A stretch of DNA of 64,000 nucleotides, taken from NCBI RefSeq assembly GCF_932526225.1, contig NC_064047.1, positions 12,968,460 through 13,032,459 on the forward strand, read 5' to 3'. The notes below the pieces were generated by a model. The model had not been told where the DNA came from, ran no database searches, and saw only the letters and a program-made list of their open reading frames with translations. The first letter of the stretch is position 1. Each line of letters starts with the position of its first letter. The position numbers were made by a program, and so were the translations under genes. This document shows, piece by piece, positions 48,125 through 61,100 of the stretch. The DNA comes from Nematostella vectensis (lineage: Eukaryota > Cnidaria > Anthozoa > Actiniaria > Edwardsiidae).

Positions 48125-49095
48125 AGTAGTGCTTCTCCAAAATTAATGCAATGGAAGCAAATCTTGAAAAAATATCTCAAAGACATTGCTGAAATTTCTA
48201 AATTACAATTTCTAATACCAAACCATAAACATGTTCATGAGGTAGAGAGGAAACAGCAAATAATATCAATTGCATAAACAAATTGTCAATGTGGAGCGGA
48301 TAAAGGAAAATAAATGAAACTCTACGTTGAAAAAGATGTGACTCTGCTTGCTTAAAAATAATATAACGAAAATGATATAACTAATAAATAAATATAAATA
48401 AATAATTTATCAATAGTAACTTGATTGAGCACTTTCCTAACCGTTCCCCATTATCTTATTAGATATAAAACTGCTTTCTTTACAGATTTATTGTTTAAAA
48501 AGTACAAGTTTGTTGTTAGTTTTAAAGTACCTTGCTCTACCTCTCCCTTCATAGAAGTTCTACAAATGTACATTTGTATCAAAGCTACATTCTGACAAGG
48601 TTTGTCCTTGGAAGAACAAGTCTTGAATGAAACAGCATTCCAAAGATAGAATAAATAATAGTTAGACACAGTTTAGATGCCACACTGTAGTTTTCACGCA
48701 TCACGTAATGATTTTCCATCCCAACGGAAATTTAAAATCCACAAATATACCTCCAGATATATGAATTACATACACCTTGGTGCAAACTAGTGCTACTCCG
48801 AAATTAATGCAATGGGGGAAAAAGGAATTGGCTTGGGAAGCTAATCTTAAAAAAATCCTTGTATACTACTGAAAGGGCTGAATGAAAATGTATAATTTCA
48901 AACCAAACCTATTCATCATTTTATCTTGGTTGTAGAGGGGAAGCAGCAAAAAATATCAACTACTACTAACTATAATGTCAGCAAAAATTAAATAATGGAG
49001 CTCTGTTTTAAACGCTTGGTAAAAAAATATAACGGTAATGCAATAACTTGTCCTAACATTTCCCCTTTTTTATTATCTTTAGGTTGATAGGCTAA
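48125..49095. repeat. Diverged tandem duplication, about 660-bp spacing
   Basis: Blocks of 48125-48480 recur in order at 48785-49095: AAATTAATGCAATGG, GTAGAGRGGAARCAGCAAA, AATATCAA and CCTAACCRTTCCCC-like. No coding potential. Confidence 0.6.
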
Positions 49096-50929
49096 ATTCT
49101 GATAATAAACCACGTACCCGAATAGGCACGTTTTGGCTAGCGCGTCGGGGAGAGTTTGCGTCCCTAGTGGTAGCTAGCGTTTCGGCGGAAATAGAGAGCG
49201 AGCGATGACCGCGCACGCACGGGCTAGTAGCTCAGATAACGCAACGTCACTTGATTGACCGGGTTTCCTATTCAAACAATAAGAGTGCGTCGCAAACAAA
49301 AGGCACATTTCAGCCAAATGAGAGGAAAAATCGTGGCTTCTTAACAGAATTTATCCTAATAAACACTGATCCTACCCTTCTTGCATATGTTTACAACAAA
49401 GTCACAACGTAGCGTGATTACATACTGTGAGCTTGGGATACCTGTGGCTCTTTGCAAAATAAACATTCCAATATTACATTGACCTTATTCACGTAAGCCC
49501 TGTTCTCCAGACAGACGAGTTTTTGAGAGTTGTTTACAAGTGCTCTACCGAGAACACCCAACATTGACCTTATTTGGCCATGCCCTCAAATATTGAGTTT
49601 TTCCTGTTTGTCTCGGTTTTGTTTTTCACTTCACTGATTTTCCTGTTTGGATGAAATCGTGAAGGCAGTCGAAAGAGGTCACATTTACGTAGATTGCACG
49701 GATAAATTGTTCTTTTCATTGCCAAATTAGTAAAACATTTAGCGCACACCTTTAGACACATTCACAAGTTGAATTGATATGGAGAAAAAACAAGTTTTGA
49801 AATTTCATACGTTTTGCTAAAAGTTTTAAAATTCAATCTGGCAATCATGAAGGCAAATGTTATGGCCGCGGACGAATTTAAGAAATAAGTGGAAACCTGT
49901 ATACTTGTAATATGGCGTTCTATGAGTTCTTGTCGCTGCAACAACACAGTAGGAGAGACCGCTGACGCCCTCGGGCTCGGCCAACCGGAACCTCGCTTAT
50001 CCTATTTTAGGTAAAAAAGAGTTGTTCTAAAAATCCTTCATATCATTGTTCTGTCTAACCGTTCCAAATATATCCTTAATTCTTTCGTTGGTGGGAATTT
50101 TTAGCAAAGTACTGCGTCCTGATTAGTTTGTCTTTGGGGTGGGGGGGGGGGGGGGGCTCTAACCATGTGGTGCCGTAAAAAAGACAGTTGTTGTTCTTAA
50201 ATCGTCTTAACTAATTCATCATGTCAAGTTACACAGGATTTTTTTATGAGAATTCAAACGAAGCGCTTATTGAACAAATACCACCCTTTTTTAGGAACAA
50301 GCAACATAACTCCTACAGTGTATAAAAATATATTTCTACTGATCAAATCCTTAAACATAACAAAAAGCAATGCAGTGAGCTCTGTGCTCCCTCTTAAGCT
50401 CCACTTACGGACACCATTTAAAGGATATTACTTAGGTTCTGAAAGGTATCCGCAAGTACACAGTTGTCTGTATTCTAGGCCCGATCATGGCACTTTTAGC
50501 CACCGTACTAGACTTTTAAAAGAATTCCTCCCCTCCCCCCACCAAAAAAAAAGAAAAGAACTCAAACTCCATGGTTCCTGCTAATCGAACCCCGAAAATC
50601 ATTAAAGTTCTTAAAACCTTTCACTTATATCAATCTAGCCAAAACAAAGCATAGATAAACTTTCAAATTCTGAAAAGCGAATTGAATTTGATTAAAATTT
50701 TCCAGGCCGCGCGAAAGGAGATTGAATCGAGTGAATAATTCCAAGTTTTGGCGGGAAAATCTGAAACAACGTATTTTCCTTAAATCTGTTAAAATTCAGA
50801 GACGGCAATACCACAGAATATTGGCGAATTGTTTTCTATTGCAATGCTACCCACAATAAAGCGAAGAATAATTTAAAGTCGAGAATTGTATGCGAAAAAA
50901 GAAAATATCGTTTTTTTGTAGGCTTCAAA
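49096..50929. other. Non-coding stretch with a poly(G) tract
   Basis: A G homopolymer of about 18 lies at 50139-50156. No gene is supported. A tRNA-like start near 49226 was rejected. Confidence 0.4.
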
Positions 50930-51402
50930 AACAGCGCTCGCTCGTGAGAATGTCGCCATTCTTGATTGCGAATGCGGCGCGCTCGAACAATGCAAAAACA
51001 ATTCAAAGACTTAAAATATCTGCTAAATTTTGCAGATTTGTTTCCTGAAGTTAATAATCCTTTGACTACCAGGTTGAGATATAAAGATGGCGTTAAAAGT
51101 TGTAACCACACAACGTTCTTCAGCAATAACTAAGAAGACATGAAGACGGGAACCGGTTTAGCGCGCGCATATGTTTTCTCATGGTTGACATCTCGATCTA
51201 CGTCGCAAATGGCTGGACCCGGGCCTTTCAGTTCACGGCCTTTTTGCCGAAGGTTGACCAAAATACCTCAATATTACAGATTTGAGTTATTCGCGCGAAC
51301 GCGTCTTTTATAGGGTTCATAAGAACCACATACCATTTGGAAGATGAAAATATAAAGAATTGACAACGTCTATCGACTCTGAAAGGTTATATGGACTTTA
51401 AT
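50930..51402. repeat. Interspersed repeat element, internally deleted copy
   Basis: Same family and orientation as 28355-29222. The left block (CAGCGCTCGCTCGTGAGAAT) and the approximately 375-bp right block are nearly contiguous here, so about 400 bp present in the other copy are missing. Confidence 0.85.
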
Positions 51403-51485
51403 CAATTTTAACATTTTTGTTTCGATATACAAGATCTATTGAACTATACTATTTGCAGTGATTAATTCCCGCAACTCGACTCAGG

Positions 51486-51880
51486 AGGATGGAGGGAAGG
51501 GTACTGTGAAGGCTATCTCGACTGGACTTTTAAAGGAAAGGGTACTGTGAAGGTTATCTCGGCTGGACTTTTAAAGGGAAGGGTACTGTGAAGGTTATCT
51601 TGACTGGACTTTTAAAGGAAAGGGTACTGTGAAGATTATGTTGACTGGACTTGTAAAGGGGAGGGTACTGTGTAGGCTATCTCGACTGGACTTTTAAAGG
51701 AAAGGGTACTGTGAAGGTTTTCTCGACTGGACTTTTCAAGGGAAGGGTACTGTGAAGGTTATCTCGACTGGACTTTTCAAGGGAAGGGTACTGTGTAGGT
51801 TATCTCGAATGGACTTGTTAAGGGAAGGGAACTGTTTAGGTTATCTCGAATAGACTTGTAATGGGGAGGGTACTGTGAAG
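51486..51880. repeat. 41-bp tandem repeat, about 9.5 copies
   Basis: GGGTACTGTG recurs every 41 bp from 51499 to 51745 and later units follow at 51786, 51827 and 51868. The unit continues AAGGTTATCTCGACTGGACT then TTTAAAGG. The exact spacing with point differences only suggests slippage or unequal exchange without indels. Confidence 0.96.
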
Positions 51881-52598
51881 AGCTTGGTAGGGATGCCGTG
51901 AGGTGTTATGGTCTGGGAAACAATCACCAACCACAGGAAACCCAAAACAACCGTCAGGGACTAGGCAATAATTTGGAATATTCTAGAATGGATTTCTTTT
52001 GTCTTTTTGTTCTTTCTTGTTCTTTTGACCAATTAAATCGAAGCTTTAAATTAACTACGCACTGACCCGGACTTGGCAGACAAATGCCTTCTTAATCTCA
52101 AACGTGGAGGATCCCAGTACTCAAGCCTGCACCTCACGAATTTCAAGATCAGAACAACGAAGAGGTTATAGCGGAGCTATCGCGGCCGCAGGCCGCGCGC
52201 GGAGCTCCATAGGTATAGAGAAATTGTATATAACTATGCGACTCAGTTTTTTTGGTCATTGCGCGGGTACCCTGTGGTGTCGCCCGCCTGCCTGTGGAGC
52301 CAGCACAATTTGCAATAACTTAGCAAAACGCCATCTCAGTGAAATAATTATACAAGGATATATTTTAGCACTATCCGAGAATGCTACATTCTAATAAAAC
52401 CCCGAAAGTTGCATCAAAACTTACAATTATTTAGTTTTTAGTGTTTTTGTATTTACACTCACTGGAACCCTGCGTCAAATTTTTTCCGCGTTTTGCTATT
52501 CTAACTCGCGGCCGACACCGTGAATTGATAAAGTTTTTGCATTTCTTTCGTCGTGGCTAAAGCCAAGAAAGAAATTCGACACATCTTAACACTTTTAA
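51881..52598. other. Non-coding stretch, no supported gene
   Basis: A GC-rich patch with NotI/SacI-like words lies at about 52170-52210. No gene or transposon end was recognised. Confidence 0.4.
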
Positions 52599-54721
52599 TA
52601 TATAGATTTAGGCACTGCCTAAAAGCGGAGGCATATTATAATACGTTTATATGTATCTATATATGTAATGTGTGAATGAAGCCGTTTTATTCTCTTTAAC
52701 ATTTAAAACCATATCAGCACACAACGCGTTTCTATACATTAGCATATCGTTTTTGCCAGTGAATGTGCTCCATACTTGCCATCACTGCCCAAATTCCCTT
52801 TCTTCCTTTCACATTGCACTACTACTAGAATTTTTTTATTTTTATTGGATAAACAGTTTTATCGACCTTCTTTACTGTTTTTTTTTTTGGCGAATACTCT
52901 TTGAATTGACACTTTGTCTTGGGTGGATCGTACAAAACACTGACCCTCGATGAGGAGGTCCATGGACCTTCTAGACCCCCATATTGAAGCACCGTCCTCG
53001 GGCCACCTCGGGCACCGTCCTCGGGCCAACACTCTTCCTCCTATTTATCAATGATATTGCTGATTCTCTAGATTCACAGATGCGGTTATTCGCGGAAGAT
53101 GCCATTGTCTATCGCCAGGTTGACTCGGTCGATGATCATCAAGTCCTTCAACATGACCTCGACAATCTCTCTGATTGGTCTGATACCTGGCAGATGGCCT
53201 TTAACGTCTCCAAATGCCATCTGTTATCCGTCACTAACAAACGCAACCCAAGCCTGCATGAATATGAGATTAACTCTCAAATACTATCTTCTGTTGACTC
53301 CCATGATTATCTGGGCGTGCGCTGTTCTCGCGACCTACGATGGGGGAGCCACTGCTCTAAGATCGCAAGCAGTGCTAGCAGTACACTAGGTATAATCAGG
53401 AGAACCCTTAAACCATGCTCAAGAGAGGTTAAAGAACGTGCCTATATGACATTAGTCAGGCCTAAACTTGAATATGCCGCCGCTGTGTGGAATCCGTACA
53501 CCACCAAGGATGTTTCCCTCCTCGAGCAGGTACAAAAAAGCGCCGCGCGATTTGTAACTTCCAACTACAATTATAAAGCCAGCACTACAGAAATGGTTGA
53601 GTCTCTAGGTTGGGACACTCTGGAAACAAGACGCCTCATGCTGCAACTATCAATGTTTTTTAAGATCAAAAACAACATAGTCAAAATCCCATTCCCGACA
53701 AGCATCCAAGAGAACACAAGAACATCCAGAAGGACAGATATAAGCTATAGACAGTTGCAAGCAAACGTAAATGCGTTTGGCATGTCCTTCATACCAAGAA
53801 CAATAAGAACTTGGAACTTGGTATCTGGCGACATTGCGGCCCTGCCATCCTTACAGCTCTTTCAGGCCGCCGCCTTGCCTGCGTTAAGATCCAAGCAGGC
53901 CCCTGGCTATATGCGCCGCCTCTAGCCAGGGTACACCATCCCCCCTTTGCGTTAGCGAAAGCTATAAAAGGTTATAAACTTTAAGACTTTAAGATCATGG
54001 TTTCAAGGGTATGTACACCTGGTATTTTTGTGTTAAAACATAAAATAGGGCTCGGTGTGGCATTACAAAAAGATGCAGTTTGTTAAAAAAAGGGAAGCTA
54101 TATTTTCATTTCACATCACTTACATGTGCAGTGCTAAATTATCTTTGAAATAATTGCATGAAAGGTCAAATAGTACGTTACTGTTGTTTTTTGCAAATAT
54201 CATCTCAGATTCCTAAGTATTAAGATGTATTCATATCAGCTATTTGAAAAGTAGATTGCTCACAAAACCCTGTGCAGTTAATTAGTTCAAATTGAAACTA
54301 TTTTTTTTACTAGAAAACCCATTTGGTCCATTTGCAATAAGGACCAAATATAAACTAAAACCGCTATAATATAAAGACGCACAAACGATGGGTAGAAGGA
54401 CAAAGGATGGGTTTGGAAAAAGAAGGTAAGACGTCAATTTTATAAACTTCGTTGGAGCTATGAAAAACTCTTGTGTTGATATATTTCTAGCACTCAAACA
54501 GTTAAAGCCATGATGGGATGTTGATTTTTATTATACTAGTCCGACTATTAATTCAGCTAGTTCGTTCATACATTATCCCATAAAAAGTGCATCAAGCAGT
54601 TTTCTATAAACGGCTTCACTCACACATGACATATATACATACATACATATATAGGTATTTTAATATGGCTTAAATTGATTGCATGCTGGCTCTGCTTTTA
54701 GGCAGTGCCTAAATCTATATA
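52599..54721. mobile_element. 2.1-kb unit bounded by perfect 28-bp inverted repeats
   Basis: The left end (52599-52626, core TTTAGGCACTGCCTAAA, itself nearly palindromic) is exactly inverted at 54694-54721. Similar AT-rich TATG/TATA sequence follows inside each end. It encloses the truncated LINE reverse transcriptase. No transposase was recognised. Confidence 0.6.
53000..53925 (+). pseudogene. 5'-truncated non-LTR retrotransposon reverse transcriptase
   Basis: The frame starts within RT at SGTVLGPTLFLLFINDI and ends at a TAG at 53923-53925. It has the LINE RT palm with RLFAEDAIVY at the catalytic box; the usual motif is FADD, so the second aspartate pair is changed to ED. Thumb and C-terminal segments follow (HDYLGVRCSRDLRWGSH, RPKLEYAAAVWNPY, LEQVQKSAARFV, RTWN). 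Everything upstream (endonuclease, fingers) is missing. A 23-bp duplication (CACCGTCCTCGGGCC) sits at the truncation point. It resembles CR1/L2/Jockey-type elements. It is inactive. Confidence 0.9.
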
Positions 54722-55144
54722 TGTCACATGTGTTCACTCTAACTCAGTCAGGAACATTAAGTAATCATGTGATAAATATTAAATTGAATGCTCGCTTATC
54801 AGAGCTGTTTATCACTATCCTTACTTACATTTGTCAAATTCGATAAAAGCACAGTCAGAGTGAACGCAGTATATAACATTGAAGTATCATAGTACGAAGG
54901 AAAAATCTGCAATACAGAATGGAGAAATGGTCCGTAACATTTGACATCCTCCCTCTACGAAATTTAAAAGGAATCTGACTCCCAATTATCCTTTCTCTAA
55001 GATAATCCTTGAATAGGAATTACTAACATTGTTCAGGGCATATTGAAAAGGTTTTGTGTTTATCAATGAAAGGCCCATGCGGCTGGCCTGGCGCTGCATG
55101 TCTTTGTATTGATTTGTAAGATTTCTTGGTAGGACATCAATTCA
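54722..55144 (-). other. GDAP2 3' flank and UTR
   Basis: Downstream of the GDAP2 stop on the minus strand. No perfect AATAAA was found close to the stop. Confidence 0.4.
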
Positions 55145-58100
55145 TTATAAACCCCCAGTTCTGTAGGTTGAAGCTGGGGTGTGGTAGTTCGTCCCGTTTT
55201 CCTGCAAAATAAATAAAAAAAATTGTTAGAATTGGTCAAACTAAATCAGAACTTGAAAAAAGAAGCGGAGATGGTGTGGGCTGACATTTCAACCATTGAG
55301 GCTACGATTACCATGGCACACGTGAGCAAAATAAGCAACAAGCGTTATAAAAAAGCTCTGTCAGATAAACACATGTCTGTTAGTTATGTTCATCTCATAA
55401 GTTTCTAGTTGATCTGGATATTATATATTTCAAGCCTTCATATCTCATTACCTTTATACCTCATTACCTTCATACCACATCACCTTCATACCTCATTACC
55501 TTCATACCGCATTACCTTCATACCGCATTACCTTTATACCACATTACCTTTATACCTCATTCCCTTCATATCGGATTACCTTCATACAACATTACCTTCA
55601 TACCGCATTACCTTCATACCGCATTACCCTCATACCACATTACCCTCATACCACATTACCTTTATACCGCATTACCTTCTTGCTTCATTACCTTCATGCC
55701 ACATTACCTTCATACCGCATTACCTTCATACCACATTACCCTCATACCGCATTACCCTCATACCGCATTACCTTTATACCTCATTACCTTCATACCACAT
55801 TACCTTTATACCTCATTCCCTTCATACCGCATTACTTTCATACTTCATTACCTTCATACCACACTACCTTCATACCACATTACCTTCATACCGCATTACC
55901 TTCATACCACGTTACCCTCATACCGCATTAACCTCATACCTCATTCCCTTCATACCGCATTACCTTTATACCGCATTACCTTCATACCACATTACCTTTA
56001 TACCACATTACCTTCATACCGCATTACCTTTATACCACATTACCTTCATACAGCATTCCCGTAAGTATGATGGTATGTCTAGTTAATTCGGTTTAATCCA
56101 GTTATACCACATTACCTTCATATCACAGGACTTATGACGACATGTCTAGTCGTTCCAGGTTAATCCAATCATTTACCACATTACCTTCATATATTTTCCA
56201 GGGCGTATGTTGGTAAGTCCAGTTGGTCTGGGTTAACCCAGTCATACCACATTACCTTCATATCATATTCAAGGACGTATGCTGGTATGTCTAGTTGGTC
56301 CGGGTTAATCCAGTCATAAAGGTATTGAACGCCTGACAGGAAATGGACCTTTTCTTTGACGGAAGATGCGGTAAAGGTTGTGAAAAACCACGTGACTATT
56401 CGTGCCCAGACCGTAGGGTGTACAATGTAGAACGCCTTGAGGTTTCGCCGGTATCTGCGGGTAAAACAAGTAAGTTAAAGCGACGTGCACTTATAGGGGT
56501 TAAAATACAAGGAGTTTACTAAACATCCATCATATTTTGGCCTTGAGTGTACTCACTCGTTGTCAACTATATGGTAAAAATCCTTGAGTGTACTCACTTT
56601 TTGTCGACTATTTGATAAAGTTCCTCGAGTGTACTCACTTGTTGTCGACTATATGATACAGCTCCTTGAGGAAGGACATGGGTGGCTGGTTCTCTTCGGT
56701 GCTGTGTGTATGGAAGTAGACAACGACATAATCCCTGTTGACTATTCTATCCAGAACACTGATAAAATATGCTACGGCCTGTGGATGGATAATAGAAAGG
56801 ATAGATAGAGCTATGTTCACAATGAAAAAAGTTGCTGGGGCCTGTGGACAGAAAGTAGAAAAGAATGATAAAGCCAACAAAATTTGCTACAGCCTGTGGA
56901 CGAATAATGGAAAGGAAAGATAAAGCCAGTTCCTCATTTTAAATTTAAGTAACAGCAAAAAAATGTATGGCCTACATCAATGTTTTATATTCCAATATAT
57001 TGAACAAATGGTCTTAAAAGGGGAGCTATGCAATGACGTATTTATTCAATCGTTCATGTTTCATTCTCGCTACGGATCTGTGTAACTGGCGGTTTTGCTA
57101 GTGTATCGGAATGATTTCGCCCGTGGAAAAGGGTCAACGAGGGGGGAATAATGGCACAGTTTTAATTGAATTCATAGATTGATTTACTTGGAAAACATTG
57201 ACAAAAACACTAACCTTTCCAAGGTCTGTATTCTGTGCTGTAAAATGTCTTGCTACAAATACAACAACTGGCCTACCTAAAAAATCCACACCTGGGCAGA
57301 GCAGAGGTGTGAGTGAAGTGTATATATACCATTAAAAGTGATACCATGATTATTTTTTTATAAGAAACATTTATAGTTAATATGAATTACTATTATTATA
57401 AGACTTATCGGGGCATTGGAAAGGAGGGGACGGAATTCGGCATGGAGTCAGTGAGAATCAACATTTTTGGAAACGGAAGGAGAAAGTGGGGAGGAAAACA
57501 CCGAGCAGCATGTTCTAAAATTAAAAGAGACGTGTGCACTGCTGGAGAAGGATGCATAGCTGGCCCACGGAAAATCCATGACACAGTCCTTTTCAGGAGT
57601 AGAGAGGCCCAAGGTGAGCGAGAGGAATCTAATATGCACGTGTTTCTAAAAACGTCAGTGCAGACAGCGAAAAGCGATGGGCAAATTGTAGTTTCACATC
57701 CAAAGGGCACCATGCGTCTCATTGTATTTTAACCGAATGCACGAGAACATGCAAGCCCTGGCAGGCATCGTGGATTTTATTTATAAGCACTCCTCGGTCT
57801 TGAAACGGCTATTTGCCAATCGCCGTTTGAACTGACGTTGTTTTTAAACTAGGTGTGTATGGTATATATGTAAGAAACATATTAAGATAAGGTGACAGAC
57901 CTGATTGGTATAAAATTTTCTGTCTAGAAAAGTCTGCGAAATTTTCTGTGCGAGCTCTGCGAAGCCATCTTTGATACCTGTTAAAAATAATTGGTTCAAC
58001 ACTAATACTGTATTCCATGAGTTCAACACTAATACTTTATTCCATGAGTTCCAGATAGAGATATAGTATTTGTGCAACACTTGGGCTTCGAGAGGGCACT

Positions 58101-61100
58101 AAAGATTATCGGTGCTAAAAGGAGGGGAGGGGGGAAGGTGGAGCAAACAATTCATATCCCTTAAAATACAAAGGCTCGCCCCAACCCCTTCCCAAACGGT
58201 TAAACACAGGAATCCCGGAAAAGGCAGAACACTAGGGACTAGGCTGGACTAGAGCCTTACAGCCGTGGGTTTCTTACTATCATCGGACAGAATGGAGCGC
58301 CGGATTTGAATAAGTGCCTCAGAACCGTTATTTACAAAGTAACCGGGAAAAACGCGAGATCGGAACCCACACCCTCTGTTGCTTTACCACACTCATGTCA
58401 TCATCTGAGCGATGCGCCCGTTGATGCCCCTAACTTGTACTTATAGACGGTTTTTACTATACTCACCCCTTCGTTGCTCTACCACACTCATCTCATCATC
58501 TGAGCGATGCGCCCGTTGATGACACTAACTTGTACTTATACACGGTTTTTACTATACTCACACCCTCTGTTGCTCTACGACCTTCATCCCGTCGTCTGAG
58601 CGATGCGCCCGTTGCTTGGTCATCTGGTCATGGTCGCCTGCCATGACGGCGAACGCGTGCTTCCCAACATGCAGTTCGGTCATATCTAGATGCCCCTCGG
58701 CCTCTTCTGCCTCTTCGACATCCTCGCCGTGTTGCAGTGACGGTGGCTTGGGCACGATTCTGATCTGTCGCTCAGGGATGATAGGCTCGCCCTCTTCATT
58801 TCCTTAAAAATGGGTTGTATTTCCATAACGCAAGTATCATATATAACGCAAGCATCTTATATAGTATGTATACACTTTTTTTTAATAAAAACGCCCAGCC
58901 TGGAATTTCATGAAATTTTAAGAACATGCTAAGAACATGCCGAGGCTGAGATAGCAGATGATGCGTTCTAAAATGCAGAATCAAATTGTGCTCATAGTAA
59001 CAACCTTATTATTGCTATTGATCATTAGTGTAATTCTCTTCCTAATAATTCATTGGGTATTATATTCTTTATATACAATAAAATTTAAGAACATCGTTAA
59101 GAACATATCCCCTAAAATGTCCAAAAAAAACCGGACCATTATGGCCATTATTAAACGGAAAATTAGAAGTTATTATATATGTTTAAAAAAGGAGTGTATA
59201 GGCATAGTGTGCTTCAAAGCATCTAACAAAAGGTCATTAGAGATGTTCCAGGCGGTTAGGACACATGAATGTTGGTTTGTAAGCACTCGTCACTCCATAT
59301 GGTCCCGATGGCCCCGCGACCCCGGAGGTTCTGTTATTCCGGTGAATGAAGTGTGTTTTGGGAGATGGCTTTACGTCCTTATTTGAGAAGATGAGGGATT
59401 CAAAGTCGCCGATGTGAGTTTATACTGTATTCACAGATATAGCTGTCAACTCAGCCGCATTGGGCGGGTGTCACAAGATTTTGGACCTCGTCACAAGCCT
59501 AATTGGCTCTCTTGGGTAAATTTTACCCGATTTCACAAGATTTCCAAGTTGGGTTGACAGCTACATAAGCACAGATGAACTTGTTCTCGGAGATGTTTGA
59601 TGTGAGAGATGGGGCTGATAGTCGGTTCCCCCAACCAAACACTAGATCGAAATCTGGATCTAATCATAAGGCTGGCGAAAACGGCGATGGACATGCAATT
59701 AAATATGAGAGAGAACATCCTTTTAAAAAATTAAAACGGTGGATATTTGTACAGCTTCTGGTAAAGGTATCAAAGTAACTCGACAATATAGTAACAAAAT
59801 TCCTGTAACAAGTAAGACTTCCTGGACATACCGATGTCATCTGGCATCAGCGTTAATGCATGTGCTTCCTCGAACTTGTCCCGAGGGAAGTAGATCGGCA
59901 TAACCTTTGCATATACTACTGCCTCTGCACCTTCCACTACGAACGCCACAGTATCAACCGCAGACCCGTACTTTTCCAGGAATCTACGTACAGTCCCTGG
60001 AAAAAAAATTGAATTTTGAATTTGATTATTTCAAAGTCTTAATGATTACAATAGCTGTGGGGTGGTGCAGACCTTCTCTCTGGACAACCCCAATCTGCCA
60101 CAGCCCCAATCCGCCACAGCCCCAATCCGCCACAGCCCCAATCCGCCACAGCCCCAATCCGCCACAGCCCCAATCGGCCACAGCCCCAATCGGCCACAGC
60201 CCCAATCCGCCACAGCCCCAATCCGCCACAACCCCAATCCGCCACAACCCCAATCCGCCACAACCCCAATCCGCCACAACCCCAATCCGCCACAACCCCA
60301 ATCCGCCACAACCCCAATCCGCCACAACCCCAATCCGCCACAACCCCAATCCGCCACAACCCCAATCCGCCACAACCCCAATCCGCCACAACCCCAATCC
60401 GCCACAACCCCAATCCGCCACAACTCCAATTTGCCACAACCCCAATATGCCACAACCCCAATCTACCACAACCCCAATCTGCCACAGCCCCAATCTGCCA
60501 CAACCCCAATCTGCCACAACCCCAATCTGCCACAACCCCAATCTGCCACAACCCCAATATGCCACAACCCCAATCTGCCACAACCCCAATTTGCCACAAC
60601 CCCAATCTACCACAACCCCAATTTGCCACAACCCCAATATGCCACAACCCCAATCCGCCACAACCCCAATCTGCCACAACCCCAATCTGCCACAACCCCA
60701 ATCCGCCACAACCCCAATCTGCCACAACCCCAATCCGCCACAACCCCAATCTGCCACAACCCCAATCTGCCACAACCCCAACCTGCCACAACCCCAATCT
60801 GCCACAACCCCAATCTGCCACAACCCCAATCTGCCACAACCCCAATCTGCCACAACCCCAATCCGCCACAACCCCAATCCGCCACAACCCCAATTTGCCA
60901 CAACCCCAATATGCCACAACCCCAATCTACCACAACCCCAATCTGCCACAGCCCCAATCTGCCACAACCCCAATCCGCCACAACCCCAATCTGCCACAAC
61001 CCCAATCTGCCACAGCCCCAATCCGCCACAACCCCAATCTGTCACAACCCCAATCTGCCACAACCCCAATCTGTCACAACCCCAATCTGTCACAACCCCA

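Noticed and set aside
49220..49275. tRNA-like start GGGCTAGTAGCTCAGAT
   Set aside because: No B box (GGTTCRA) and no acceptor-stem partner follow.
55409..56086. 225-codon His/Thr/Pro frame on +
   Set aside because: Antisense reading of the 16-bp donor array in GDAP2.
57382..57732. 116-codon + frame
   Set aside because: It lies within a GDAP2 intron, antisense, with no recognisable domain and no splice support.
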